29,103 nt of DNA from MESE01 sp036675035 (GTDB lineage Bacteria > Pseudomonadota > Gammaproteobacteria > Burkholderiales > Burkholderiaceae_D), in contig JAKFFO010000189.1 in NCBI GenBank assembly GCA_036675035.1, positions 1 to 29,103 of the forward strand, in the 5' to 3' direction. Shown piece after piece: positions 1 to 8,329 of this stretch (the stretch's first letter is position 1; each line of letters begins with the position of its first letter). The notes beneath the pieces were generated by a model. It was not told the origin of the DNA and ran no database searches. It was given only the letters and a program-made list of their open reading frames with translations. The translations under genes and the position numbers were made by a program.

Positions 1-19
1 TCCAATTCGAAATTGTACA

Positions 20-1396
20 ATGCATATTCACATCCTTGGCATTTGCGGAACCTTCATGGGCGGACTCGCAGTGCTGGCCAAAGAAGCAGGACACAAGGTC
101 ACCGGCTGCGATGCCAATGTGTATCCGCCGATGAGCACGCAGTTGGAAGCACAGGGCATCGAACTGATCGAAGGTTTCGGCACGGAGCAGATCAGCTTGC
201 AACCGGATCTGTTCGTGATCGGCAATGTTGTTTCACGCGGCAATCCGCTGATGGAGGAAATCCTGAATCGCGGATTGGCCTATGCATCCGGCCCGCAATG
301 GATCGGCGAGCATATTTTGCAAGGTAAATGGGTGCTGGCCGTAGCAGGAACCCACGGGAAAACGACAACCGCATCGATGCTGGCATGGATACTGGAAGAC
401 GCCGGCTACGATCCCGGTTTTCTGATCGGCGGCGTTCCGATGAATTTCGGCATTTCCGCACGGTTGTCCGGAAAGACTGCCGATTCGCCTTTTTTTGTCA
501 TCGAAGCCGACGAGTACGACACAGCGTTTTTCGACAAGCGCAGCAAGTTCGTGCACTACCGCGCCAAGACCGCAATCCTGAATAACCTCGAATACGATCA
601 CGCCGATATTTTCCCCGACCTGGCAGCGATCGAAACCCAATTCCATCATCTGGTTCGCACCGTGCCGGGCGTCGGACGACTGATCGTGAACGGGCGCGAA
701 GCAGCATTGCAGCGCGTGATCGAACGCGGCTGCTGGAGCGGCATGGAATGGTTCGGAGGCGATCGGCAGGGATGGGCGCTGGTCGAGCACGCCGACGGCA
801 GTTTCGATGTCATGTTCAATGGAGATTCGCAAGGCACTGTGAACTGGGCCCTGACCGGCGAGCATAACCGGCTGAATGGGCTGGCCGCAATCGCCGCGGC
901 GCGCCATGTCGGCGTACCACCCAGGCAGGCGATCGAGTCGCTGGCGAAGTTCGAAAGCGTCAAGCGCCGGATGGAAGTGCGCGGCGTAGTCAACGGCATC
1001 ACCGTATATGACGATTTCGCGCACCATCCGACCGCGATTGCCACCACGGTCGCGGGCCTGCGCAAAAAAGTCGGCAGCGCGCGCATCCTGGCGGTGCTGG
1101 AACCGCGCTCGAATACCATGAAGCTGGGCACGATGAAAACCGCGCTGCCCGGCAGCTTGGCGGACGCCGACCTGGTTTTCGGTTATGGCGCAAGCGGCAC
1201 CGGCAAGGAGGCGCTGGGCTGGAATCTGGGCGAGGCGCTGGCGCCACTGGGATCAAAGGCCCAGGCATACGACAATCTGGATGCGCTGGTACAGGCCATT
1301 ATCCAGGCATCGAAGCCGGGAGACCAGATTCTGGCAATGAGCAATGGCGGCTTTGGCGGCGTGCATCAAAAGATTCTGGACAAGTTGGCTCAATGA
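20..1396 (+). CDS. mpl: UDP-N-acetylmuramate:L-alanyl-gamma-D-glutamyl-meso-diaminopimelate ligase (Mpl)
   Basis: This cytoplasmic Mur-type ligase joins recycled murein tripeptide to UDP-MurNAc using ATP, so peptidoglycan turnover products re-enter synthesis. The 458-residue protein is the usual family length. The N-terminus HILGICGTFMGGLA matches the Mpl/MurC Rossmann start. The ATP-binding loop AGTHGKTTT is at residues 109-117. EADEYDTAFFDKRSKFVHY and the C-terminal-domain motif YDDFAHHPTAI (330-340) are diagnostic of Mpl rather than MurC. The C-terminal MSNGGFGGVHQKIL is also typical. The start is ATG at 20, since the next residues align with the family N-terminus. No clear ribosome binding site is visible and only 19 bases lie upstream, so the promoter is outside the window. 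The stop overlaps the yqiA start in ATGA, implying translational coupling. Confidence 0.97.
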   Translation: MHIHILGICGTFMGGLAVLAKEAGHKVTGCDANVYPPMSTQLEAQGIELIEGFGTEQISLQPDLFVIGNVVSRGNPLMEEILNRGLAYASGPQWIGEHILQGKWVLAVAGTHGKTTTASMLAWILEDAGYDPGFLIGGVPMNFGISARLSGKTADSPFFVIEADEYDTAFFDKRSKFVHYRAKTAILNNLEYDHADIFPDLAAIETQFHHLVRTVPGVGRLIVNGREAALQRVIERGCWSGMEWFGGDRQGWALVEHADGSFDVMFNGDSQGTVNWALTGEHNRLNGLAAIAAARHVGVPPRQAIESLAKFESVKRRMEVRGVVNGITVYDDFAHHPTAIATTVAGLRKKVGSARILAVLEPRSNTMKLGTMKTALPGSLADADLVFGYGASGTGKEALGWNLGEALAPLGSKAQAYDNLDALVQAIIQASKPGDQILAMSNGGFGGVHQKILDKLAQ

Positions 1397-1974
1397 TTCT
1401 GTACTTGCACGGATTTCGCTCGTCGCCCGAGTCATTCAAGGCGCGTCTGATCGCCGATCGATTGCAAGAGCTCGGCCGAAGCGCCGACTATTATTGTCCG
1501 CAACTTCCGGCATCGCCCCGGGAGGCAGTTTTGCTGGCCCGGCAAATTGCGATCCAATCGGCACCGCACGAACTGACCTTGATCGGTTCTTCATTGGGTG
1601 GGTATTACGCTACCCGGCTGGCGGAACAGCTGGGTTGCCGGACTGTTCTGCTCAATCCGGCCATCAGGCCGCCGCAAGATCTGGAAAAGTACGTCGGCAT
1701 CACGACTACTTATCACTCCGGACAGCCATTTGAATTCAAGCGTGAATACATTGATGAGCTGAAAACTTTTGCGGTCGGCCCCATCACGGAGCCGCAACGG
1801 TATTTTCTGATTGCGGCAACCGGCGATGAAGTGCTGGATTGGAAGGAAATGGTCGCGCATTATCCGGGCGCCCGACAGACGGTAATCCAGGGCAGCGATC
1901 ATGGCATCTCGGATTTTTCTTTCTATCTGGACGCCGTGCTGGAGTTTTGCGGCATCAGGGAAGCGAGCCAGTGA
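1393..1974 (+). CDS. yqiA: YqiA-type alpha/beta-hydrolase esterase (UPF0227 family)
   Basis: This is a small alpha/beta hydrolase of 193 residues. Its N-terminal MILYLHGFRSSP is the oxyanion-loop region. The nucleophile elbow is GSSLG at 65-69, with Ser67 as nucleophile. Asp145 in TGDEVLDW and His170 in GSDHGISDF complete a plausible catalytic triad. There is no signal peptide, so it should be cytoplasmic. The family is known for hydrolysis of short-chain esters in vitro, and its physiological substrate is not established. The start overlaps the mpl stop (ATGA). Its own stop lies inside the GTGA that starts the next gene, placing it in a coupled operon. The pairing with mpl and ubiC does not by itself reveal a function. 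Confidence 0.93.
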   Translation: MILYLHGFRSSPESFKARLIADRLQELGRSADYYCPQLPASPREAVLLARQIAIQSAPHELTLIGSSLGGYYATRLAEQLGCRTVLLNPAIRPPQDLEKYVGITTTYHSGQPFEFKREYIDELKTFAVGPITEPQRYFLIAATGDEVLDWKEMVAHYPGARQTVIQGSDHGISDFSFYLDAVLEFCGIREASQ

Positions 1975-2609
1975 CCATGCAATCCATTGCGGCAGCACGC
2001 TGGTTTGTGCACGCGAACGGCGTTAATCCGCCGCCGGAGATGCGGCACTGGCTGACCGACCGGACCTCGTTGACGGTAAAGCTGGTTGCGCACAGCCGGA
2101 GCTTCCGTGTGCAGCGACTAAGGCAGGGCTCCGGCATGAGTCTTGCCGATGAATTCAGATCGGTGCAATTGCCGCGGCGTATTCGCGTGCGCGAGCGCGA
2201 AGTATTGTTACGTTGCGATGAACGGCCCGTTGTGTACGCTCATACGATCGTACCTTTGACCGCGAGCGCATTTGACTGGCCTTTCTTCAATACGCTCGGT
2301 GAGCGGTCGCTTGGCACTACCTTGTTCGGCGATCCGGCAGTCCGGCGCGGGGCGTTGCAATTTGCGCGGCTCGGTTCGCAGCATCCACTGGTGCGGAGAG
2401 CACGTAAAGCTGTCGGCGCGGACAATGCCGCCGGTTCGCTATTTGCGCGGCGTTGCCTGTTCCGACGCAGAAGCGGCGTGTTGCTCGTCACCGAGGTATT
2501 TCTGCCGGTTATCGCCAGCCTTAAAGCATCTCCGCCGGCCGGCTTCAATATAGATAGCGAAAGAATATCTGCGGCGGATGAACGATCGCCACACGAGGTC
2601 GCGCGTTGA
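1971..2609 (+). CDS. ubiC: Chorismate lyase (chorismate--pyruvate lyase)
   Basis: Chorismate lyase converts chorismate to 4-hydroxybenzoate and pyruvate, the first committed step of ubiquinone synthesis, in the cytoplasm. From GTG 1971 the protein has 212 residues. Recognisable family blocks are VREREVLLRCDERPVVYAHT (about 73-92), the central FFNTLGERSLGTTLF, and LFARRCLFRRR followed by LLVTEVFLP. The glutamate of VTEVFLP (residue 175) corresponds to the substrate-binding Glu of the E. coli enzyme. I chose GTG 1971 because AGGGA (1957-1961) lies 9 bases upstream and the codon overlaps the yqiA stop as GTGA. The alternative ATG at 1977 gives 210 residues. The C-terminus runs about 27 residues past the last conserved strand as a polar, charged tail, so the protein is longer than the roughly 165-residue E. 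coli enzyme. Confidence 0.9.
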   Translation: MTMQSIAAARWFVHANGVNPPPEMRHWLTDRTSLTVKLVAHSRSFRVQRLRQGSGMSLADEFRSVQLPRRIRVREREVLLRCDERPVVYAHTIVPLTASAFDWPFFNTLGERSLGTTLFGDPAVRRGALQFARLGSQHPLVRRARKAVGADNAAGSLFARRCLFRRRSGVLLVTEVFLPVIASLKASPPAGFNIDSERISAADERSPHEVAR

Positions 2610-4483
2610 ATCTGGCTAACGCAATGTACAAGCCGATTTTTCTGCTGATGTGGCTTGCCGCTTCATGCGCCCATGCCCAGGACGAAGGACATGTACGTTT
2701 CCTGAAGTTTCAGGCCGACTACAGGGTTAACGCCGACGCGACTTATACGGTCGTGCGTGAGATCACGTATCGATTGCTGACGGAATCGGCATTGGTAAAC
2801 AGCGGGAAAATGCCGATCAGCCACAGCGCCAGGCTGGAACAAGTCGAAGTTCTGGAAGCCTATACGCTGAAACAAGACGGGCGGCGGATTGATGTCGGCC
2901 CTGCCGGCATTCAGACCCAGCAGGGCCGGCTTGCCGAAGGCTATGGTATTTCGCGGGTTGATCAAAGCACCACGATGATTACCTTTCCACAGCTCGAAAC
3001 TGGCGATTCGGTCACGTACAAATATCGAATAACCCAGAAAGAGCCGGTTTTTCCCGATCAGTTCTATGCCGCCAGCGTGTTTGCGCGCGGTTTCGCGTGG
3101 GATGCAATCGATGTGTCGATCGATATGCCATCGTCGATTCCATTGCAGATCGAAGCCGAGCAGATTCATGCGATGCCGGTGATTGAGCAGGATGGCCGCC
3201 GGATACATCGATGGTCTGCAAGAAATCTTCCAATCTTTTCGACCGAACCGGCTTCGGTCGATATAGCCCGCAGCACGCCGCGACTGATCGCAACCACATT
3301 CAAGGATTGGGAACAGTTTGCAGCGGCTTACGAATTGCGCTCCAGGTCCAAGGCGGCGATCACACCGGCGATTGCGCAGCTGGCAGACCAGATTACCCAA
3401 AACGTGACCGAACCTTTGGCGCAGGCCAGGCTGATCTATGAGTGGATGACGAGAAACGTCCGGTATGTCGCGTCCTGGATCGGGGCGGAAGGGTGGGTGC
3501 CACATGATGCGGAGTCAGTACTTGTCAATCGTTACGGCGATTGCAAGGATCATGTCGTTCTGATGAAAGCACTGCTGGCGGCCAAAGGAATCAAATCGTC
3601 AACCGTGATGATCAATAGCGACAGAAGCTCCTATTCGCTTCCGTCGGTTGTCTATCCAGTATTCAATCATGTGATTATTCACCTGCCGGCTTTCGATCTG
3701 TACCTCGATTCGACTGCCGGTTCGATAGTGCCTTTTGGCGTGCTGCCGCTTTCGAACGCAGATAAGCCGGTTATTCATACGGCGCCCTACGATGGTGTGC
3801 GCCGCACACCAATGATAAGGCCCGCGCAATTTTTCGTGACGCGCGCAACAAAACTGGTGTTTGACGAAGCCGGTGCCGCTTCGGTGGAGCTGAGCATTGC
3901 AGCCGACGGTGTTGCCGCGATCAATCTGCGCGAACTGCAACGCTCGATTGGAAGGAACAAGGAGGCCGAATGGGTTCGGGAATTTCTCGATCGTAAAAGC
4001 CTTGAGGGGGAGGGCAATATTTCATTCGAGGAGAGCCCCGACGGCACATCAATGACGATGCGCTTGAAAGCCCGCGTCAAGGATTTTCTGGCAATTGCCG
4101 ACAATGGAACGATTCCGCTGTCTCCGCTGCTGGCCGGGCCGATTACGTTCGATACGCTTCGTTCGGTTTATAAACGATCGTCGCGTTCGCTGCCATACTG
4201 GTGTCCGGTATGGGTCCTGAATGACCACCATGAGATTCATGTGCCAAAAAACCTGAAGCTGATATTGCCAAAAGGAAGAGCGATTGCGGAATCCGGGTTC
4301 TCGTATACTTCGCGCTACGAGGTCAAAGCCAATACGGTGACCGCGATGAGGCGCCTGTCGATCGACAGGCCGACGCTTGCTTGCCAGCCCGAGCTGTACC
4401 CGGCCGAGAAGTCGACCGTATTGCAAATCGAGCGCGACCTGCGCGCGCAAATCATTTACCAGGCAACTGAACAAACTCAATAA
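2606..4483 (+). CDS. Secreted DUF3857 / transglutaminase-like domain protein
   Basis: The 625-residue protein begins with a signal peptide: a hydrophobic stretch from MYKPIFLLMWLAASC to a probable cleavage after AHA, so it is predicted to be periplasmic. Residues about 45-230 resemble DUF3857. Residues about 255-370 form a transglutaminase-like fold, with catalytic Cys313 in RYGDCKDH, His355 in VFNHVIIHL and Asp368 in LYLDSTAG. The papain-like triad is therefore intact. TTG 2606 is a credible start: GAGG (2595-2598) lies 7 bases upstream and the codon overlaps the ubiC stop as TTGA. ATG 2624 would still leave a good signal peptide. The substrate is unknown; such domains may act as proteases or cross-linkers. 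The C-terminal 200 residues are beta-rich by appearance and unassigned. Confidence 0.85.
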   Translation: MNLANAMYKPIFLLMWLAASCAHAQDEGHVRFLKFQADYRVNADATYTVVREITYRLLTESALVNSGKMPISHSARLEQVEVLEAYTLKQDGRRIDVGPAGIQTQQGRLAEGYGISRVDQSTTMITFPQLETGDSVTYKYRITQKEPVFPDQFYAASVFARGFAWDAIDVSIDMPSSIPLQIEAEQIHAMPVIEQDGRRIHRWSARNLPIFSTEPASVDIARSTPRLIATTFKDWEQFAAAYELRSRSKAAITPAIAQLADQITQNVTEPLAQARLIYEWMTRNVRYVASWIGAEGWVPHDAESVLVNRYGDCKDHVVLMKALLAAKGIKSSTVMINSDRSSYSLPSVVYPVFNHVIIHLPAFDLYLDSTAGSIVPFGVLPLSNADKPVIHTAPYDGVRRTPMIRPAQFFVTRATKLVFDEAGAASVELSIAADGVAAINLRELQRSIGRNKEAEWVREFLDRKSLEGEGNISFEESPDGTSMTMRLKARVKDFLAIADNGTIPLSPLLAGPITFDTLRSVYKRSSRSLPYWCPVWVLNDHHEIHVPKNLKLILPKGRAIAESGFSYTSRYEVKANTVTAMRRLSIDRPTLACQPELYPAEKSTVLQIERDLRAQIIYQATEQTQ

Positions 4484-4495
4484 GCAAAGCATTCG

Positions 4496-6508
4496 ATGAA
4501 TTTATTTTTTGAAGAGTCCGGCGATTTCAAGACCGGGGCTGTGCTGTCCCAGCAAGGCGAGGCCTATCAGGTCGAGATGCAAAGCGGAAAGCGCACCAAG
4601 GTGCGGGCCAAGGATGTCCTGTTGCAATTCGCATCCCCGGCGCCGACGGACTTGCTGGCAGAAGCGCAGGCAGTCGCCGATGAGATCGACCTCGCCTTTC
4701 TATGGGAAGTCGCCGGACAAGAGGAATTCGGATTTGCCGAGCTGGGCAAAGAATATTTCGGCCATGAGCCCAAGCCGCATGAGGCGGCCGGGTTGCTGGT
4801 CAAACTGCATGCTGCGCCGGTTTATTTTTACCGGAAGGGTAAGGGGCGCTACAAGGCCGCTCCGGAAGCATCGCTCAACGCGGCATTGGCAGGTATCGAA
4901 AAGAAGAAGCAGCAGGCGTTGGTTCAGGCGCAATACGTGGAAGAACTCAAGGCGCATCGCTTGCCGGCTTCAATGAAGCCGATGGTTATGCAATTGCTGT
5001 TCAAGCCGGACAAGAACAGTATCGAGTACAAGGCGCTGGATGCGGCATGCAACGACTTGCAAACCACACCACAGCGATTGATGCTTGCAGCCGGCGGGAT
5101 TGGATCGCCGAAAGAGCTCCATTTTTCAAAATTCCTGTTCGAGTGTTTTCCGAAAGGTACCGGCTTTCCGGCGATTTCAATACCGAAGCCGCCGGCGTTG
5201 CCGCTTGCCGACGTGCACGCATTTTCGATTGATGACGTGACAACAACCGAGATCGACGATGCGTTCTCGGTTGCGATGCTCACCGACGGCACCGTGCGGA
5301 TCGGAATTCATATTGCAGCACCGGCGCTCGGCATCAGTCGCAACGATGCAATCGATGCAATCGCAAGGCAGCGCTTGTCGACCGTGTACATGCCGGGCGA
5401 CAAAATTACGATGCTGCCGGATCAATTGGTCGATGCGTTCACGCTGGCAGAAGGCAAGACCTGTCCTGCGGTCTCGCTGTACGCAACGCTCAATCCGGAG
5501 GATTGGTCGGTTATAGGACTTGAAACAAAAGCCGAGGCAGTTCCGATTGCCGCGAATCTCCGGCATAACGATCTGGATGCGCTGGTCACTGAAGAAAACC
5601 TGGCGACGGATGCCGGCGATTATTTGCACAAGGCGGATATCGCATTGTTGTGGCAATGGGCGCAAGTGCTCGAAAAAGGCCGCATGGTCAAGCGCGAGGG
5701 TTTCGGTTTGAAACCGGAACAGACCAATCGCATCGACTTCAATTTTTATGTCGAAGACGATGTCGTTGAAATCACTCGTCGCAAGCGCGGCGCACCGCTC
5801 GACAAGATTGTTGCCGAGCTGATGATTTTCGCCAATAGCAGTTGGGGGAAGCTGATGCATGAACATGGTGTGCCCGGCATCTACCGCAGTCAGGGTAGCG
5901 GTGGCGGCGGCTGGGCGGCCAGGATGCAGGTTCGAATGGTGACGCACGCGGCCCCGCACCAGGGACTGGGTGTCGATCAATATGCGTGGAGCACCTCGCC
6001 GTTGCGCCGGTATACTGATCTGGTCAATCAATGGCAGATTCTGGCCTGTGTACAGCACGGAGTGACGGCGCCGCTGGTTGCACCGTTCAAGCCAAAAGAC
6101 GCCGATCTGTTCGCGATCGTGTCCGCGTTCGACGGCGCTTACAGTGCCTACGCCGATTTCCAGTCCATCATGGAGCGTTTCTGGTGTCTGCGCTGGCTGG
6201 CGCAGGAACGCGCCAAGCATGTCGATGCAGTGGTTTTGAAAGAGGAAATACTGCGCCTGGTTGACATCCCGCTAATCATCAAGTTGCCGGGAATGCCGCA
6301 GGTGGCACGAGGCGCGCAGGTCAAACTGGATTTGCTGCGCTGGGATGAAGTGGATCTTACGGTGGAAGCACGCCTGCTTGAAATTGCCGCCGTATCCGAT
6401 GCCGAACCGATAACGGATGACGACGAAGAATTGATCGATGCAATTGAGTCCGATGGCGAAAAAACCACATCCGACAGTACTGTGAACATTCAGCCCGTAT
6501 CAGAGTGA
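4496..6508 (+). CDS. RNase II/R-family (RNB domain) ribonuclease
   Basis: RNB-domain enzymes degrade single-stranded RNA 3' to 5' with two catalytic metal ions. The 670-residue protein starts with a small beta-rich segment (about 1-45) instead of an obvious tandem cold-shock pair. An alpha-helical region follows, then the RNB core from about 240. Metal-binding residues are visible as D246, E252, D254 and D255 in IDDVTTTEIDDA; E. coli RNase II has Asp at the position of E252. The second signature, TSPLRRYTDL, contains R504 and R505, matching the catalytic Arg region. The C-terminal part holds at most a divergent S1-like barrel and ends in an acidic tail. It follows the transglutaminase-like gene by 12 bases and is probably co-transcribed. 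RNase II is the closest named relative, but it is not a standard Rnb or RNase R by domain layout. Confidence 0.9.
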   Translation: MNLFFEESGDFKTGAVLSQQGEAYQVEMQSGKRTKVRAKDVLLQFASPAPTDLLAEAQAVADEIDLAFLWEVAGQEEFGFAELGKEYFGHEPKPHEAAGLLVKLHAAPVYFYRKGKGRYKAAPEASLNAALAGIEKKKQQALVQAQYVEELKAHRLPASMKPMVMQLLFKPDKNSIEYKALDAACNDLQTTPQRLMLAAGGIGSPKELHFSKFLFECFPKGTGFPAISIPKPPALPLADVHAFSIDDVTTTEIDDAFSVAMLTDGTVRIGIHIAAPALGISRNDAIDAIARQRLSTVYMPGDKITMLPDQLVDAFTLAEGKTCPAVSLYATLNPEDWSVIGLETKAEAVPIAANLRHNDLDALVTEENLATDAGDYLHKADIALLWQWAQVLEKGRMVKREGFGLKPEQTNRIDFNFYVEDDVVEITRRKRGAPLDKIVAELMIFANSSWGKLMHEHGVPGIYRSQGSGGGGWAARMQVRMVTHAAPHQGLGVDQYAWSTSPLRRYTDLVNQWQILACVQHGVTAPLVAPFKPKDADLFAIVSAFDGAYSAYADFQSIMERFWCLRWLAQERAKHVDAVVLKEEILRLVDIPLIIKLPGMPQVARGAQVKLDLLRWDEVDLTVEARLLEIAAVSDAEPITDDDEELIDAIESDGEKTTSDSTVNIQPVSE

Positions 6509-6556
6509 TTCCGCCTTAAAACTCTCGCGAAATTTGCCGTCCTTGCGTAAAATCGG

Positions 6557-6574
6557 TTGCCTTCGGCAATTTTT
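6557..6574 (+). terminator. Short hairpin with T-run between the RNB gene and the TonB-domain gene
   Basis: TTGCC-TTC-GGCAA (6557-6569) is a 5-bp stem with a 3-base loop followed by five T residues. It lies 48 bases after the ribonuclease stop and 12 bases before the preferred GTG start of the next gene. It resembles a weak intrinsic terminator or attenuator. The stem is short, so efficiency is uncertain. Confidence 0.35.
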
Positions 6575-6586
6575 CAAACGGAACGC

Positions 6587-7489
6587 GTGAAGTTATTTTT
6601 TCAAAATCCCACATTGACCATTGCCATTGCCGTGTCGGTGCTGGTGCATGGTGGATTGTTGGCAGTGCGCTTCGCTGCGCCGGACAGTTTTCGGTTCAAG
6701 CCGACGGACCCGGGGCTGGAAGTAATCCTGGTCAATGCCAAGCACGACCGGAAGCCGGTCAAGGCGCAGGCATTGGCACAAGCGAACCTGGATGGCGGCG
6801 GTAACGCGAACGAGGGGCGGGCGAAATCACCGTTGCCGGATTTGCGCCGGAGCGAAGATGGCGACAGCATCCAGGCAACCAGGCGCAGGCTTGCGGAACT
6901 TGAAGCGCAACAGCAAAGGATGATGGCTCAAGTCGCCAAGAGCACACCGTTTTCAGCAACCCCGCTGACCGAAAAAGACCAGCCGCGAGAGACTCCGCCG
7001 CCACCGGACGGTGCGGACAAGGTCGATAGCGCCAAGGCGATTGCGCGCATGGAAGCGGAGATCAACAAGAGTATCGAGGATTACAACAAGCGTCCGAAGA
7101 AAACGTACATATCGCCGAGCACGCGGGAAGTTGGCTATGCGATGTATTTTGATACGGTGAGAAAGCGCGTAGAAAAAGTCGGCACCCTGAATTTTCCGCA
7201 GAAAAATGGCAAAAAACTTTATGGCGAATTGATACTTTCGATTTCCATTTATCAGGACGGCTCGCTTTACAAGGCGGATGGCGACGATGGTGTTGTGGTG
7301 GATCGAACATCGGGCATACCGGCGCTGGATGCCGCTGCCAAGAAGATTGTCAGGCAGTCCGCGCCTTTCGGCGTATTTGCAAAAAGCATGCGATCGAAGG
7401 ATAAAAACGACGTATGGGTAATGACAACGAGTTTCAAGTTTACACGTGACGACGCACTCGAAGCGACATTGCGTGGGAGCAGCAACTGA
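6587..7489 (+). CDS. TonB C-terminal domain protein (energy transducer-like)
   Basis: The protein has 300 residues from GTG 6587. A single N-terminal membrane anchor lies at about 8-30 (TIAIAVSVLVHGGLLAVRFA). A charged, Gln/Ala-rich periplasmic segment follows with a short proline-rich stretch (ETPPPPDG), then a TonB-like C-terminal domain at about 178-287 (STREVGYAMYFDTVRKRVE, GELILSISIYQDGSLYK). This architecture fits a TonB/TolA-like protein spanning the periplasm. No exbB/exbD or TonB-dependent receptor gene is adjacent, so partner and role are unknown. I prefer GTG 6587 over TTG 6557. The TTG lies inside a hairpin, and MKLFFQNPTLT makes a normal cytoplasmic tip for the anchor. The stop overlaps the aroE start in a TGATGG junction, indicating coupling. 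Confidence 0.83.
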   Translation: MKLFFQNPTLTIAIAVSVLVHGGLLAVRFAAPDSFRFKPTDPGLEVILVNAKHDRKPVKAQALAQANLDGGGNANEGRAKSPLPDLRRSEDGDSIQATRRRLAELEAQQQRMMAQVAKSTPFSATPLTEKDQPRETPPPPDGADKVDSAKAIARMEAEINKSIEDYNKRPKKTYISPSTREVGYAMYFDTVRKRVEKVGTLNFPQKNGKKLYGELILSISIYQDGSLYKADGDDGVVVDRTSGIPALDAAAKKIVRQSAPFGVFAKSMRSKDKNDVWVMTTSFKFTRDDALEATLRGSSN

Positions 7490-8310
7490 TGGATAAAGTC
7501 GATCGATATGCCGTAATCGGGCACCCTGTCGCGCATAGCAGGTCTCCGGATATCCACGCGCGTTTTGCAGCGCAAACCCAGCAGTGCCTGACCTACGAGC
7601 GCTTGCTTGCACCGCTGGACGGCTTCATTGACACGGTCCAGAAATTCATTCAGGCAGGTGGTTGCGGGCTCAACGTTACGGTGCCGTTCAAACTGGAAGC
7701 GCATGCCTTCGCGACAAAGTTGACCGACCGCGCACAGGCGGCCGGTGCGGTCAATACGCTGAAATTCGATGGCGACATCATTTTTGGCGATAACACGGAC
7801 GGCGCCGGCCTGGTAACCGACATAGTGCGCAACGCAGGTATCGCGCTGCAAGGCAAAAGAATATTGCTTCTCGGCGCTGGCGGCGCCGCACGCGGGGCCA
7901 TCTTGCCGCTGTTGTCCGAAAACCCGCGCAGCCTGACGATCGCGAATCGCACCCATGCAAAGGCCGCCCAGCTGGCACAACAGTTTTCAACGCGCTACCG
8001 GAACATTCATGCCGACGAATTTGCTGCATTGAGCGAGCCGTTCGACATCGTCATCAATGCGACCTCGGCAAGTATGACTGCGGATATTCCCCCAATTCCT
8101 CCATCGGCATTCGGGAATGACACGCTTGCTTACGACATGATGTACGGCAGCGAGCCGACTGCGTTCATGGGATTCGCAAGGCGGCACGGTGCCGCGGTGC
8201 GCGACGGCTTGGGAATGCTGGTGGAACAGGCTGCCGAGTCGTTTCTTCTTTGGCGCAATGTGCAGCCCGATACTGCTGCGGTACTTGCTCAACTGCGTGC
8301 AAATCTTTAG
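7489..8310 (+). CDS. aroE: Shikimate 5-dehydrogenase (NADP-dependent)
   Basis: AroE reduces 3-dehydroshikimate to shikimate in the aromatic amino acid/chorismate pathway, in the cytoplasm. The 273 residues match the family length. The substrate-binding serines are in HSRSPDIH (S17, S19). The catalytic Lys68 lies in NVTVPFK. Asp104 is in GDNTDGAGL. The nucleotide-binding loop GAGGAARG is at 129-136, and the NADP-phosphate motif ANRTHAKAAQL starts at about 152. The set matches AroE rather than the YdiB or RifI paralogues. The ATG overlaps the stop of the TonB-domain gene, and GGGAG (7475-7479) is a ribosome binding site 9 bases upstream. Confidence 0.97.
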   Translation: MDKVDRYAVIGHPVAHSRSPDIHARFAAQTQQCLTYERLLAPLDGFIDTVQKFIQAGGCGLNVTVPFKLEAHAFATKLTDRAQAAGAVNTLKFDGDIIFGDNTDGAGLVTDIVRNAGIALQGKRILLLGAGGAARGAILPLLSENPRSLTIANRTHAKAAQLAQQFSTRYRNIHADEFAALSEPFDIVINATSASMTADIPPIPPSAFGNDTLAYDMMYGSEPTAFMGFARRHGAAVRDGLGMLVEQAAESFLLWRNVQPDTAAVLAQLRANL

Positions 8311-8329
8311 CCTGGCCGGGAAAACAAGA

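Noticed and set aside
12..21. Palindrome ATTGTACAAT overlapping the mpl start codon
   Set aside because: It is only 10 bases at the edge of the window, with no promoter context visible, so a regulatory meaning cannot be supported.
5177..6220. Minus-strand open frame (347 codons) inside the RNB gene
   Set aside because: The plus-strand frame carries clear catalytic motifs across the same bases. The antisense product has no family features.
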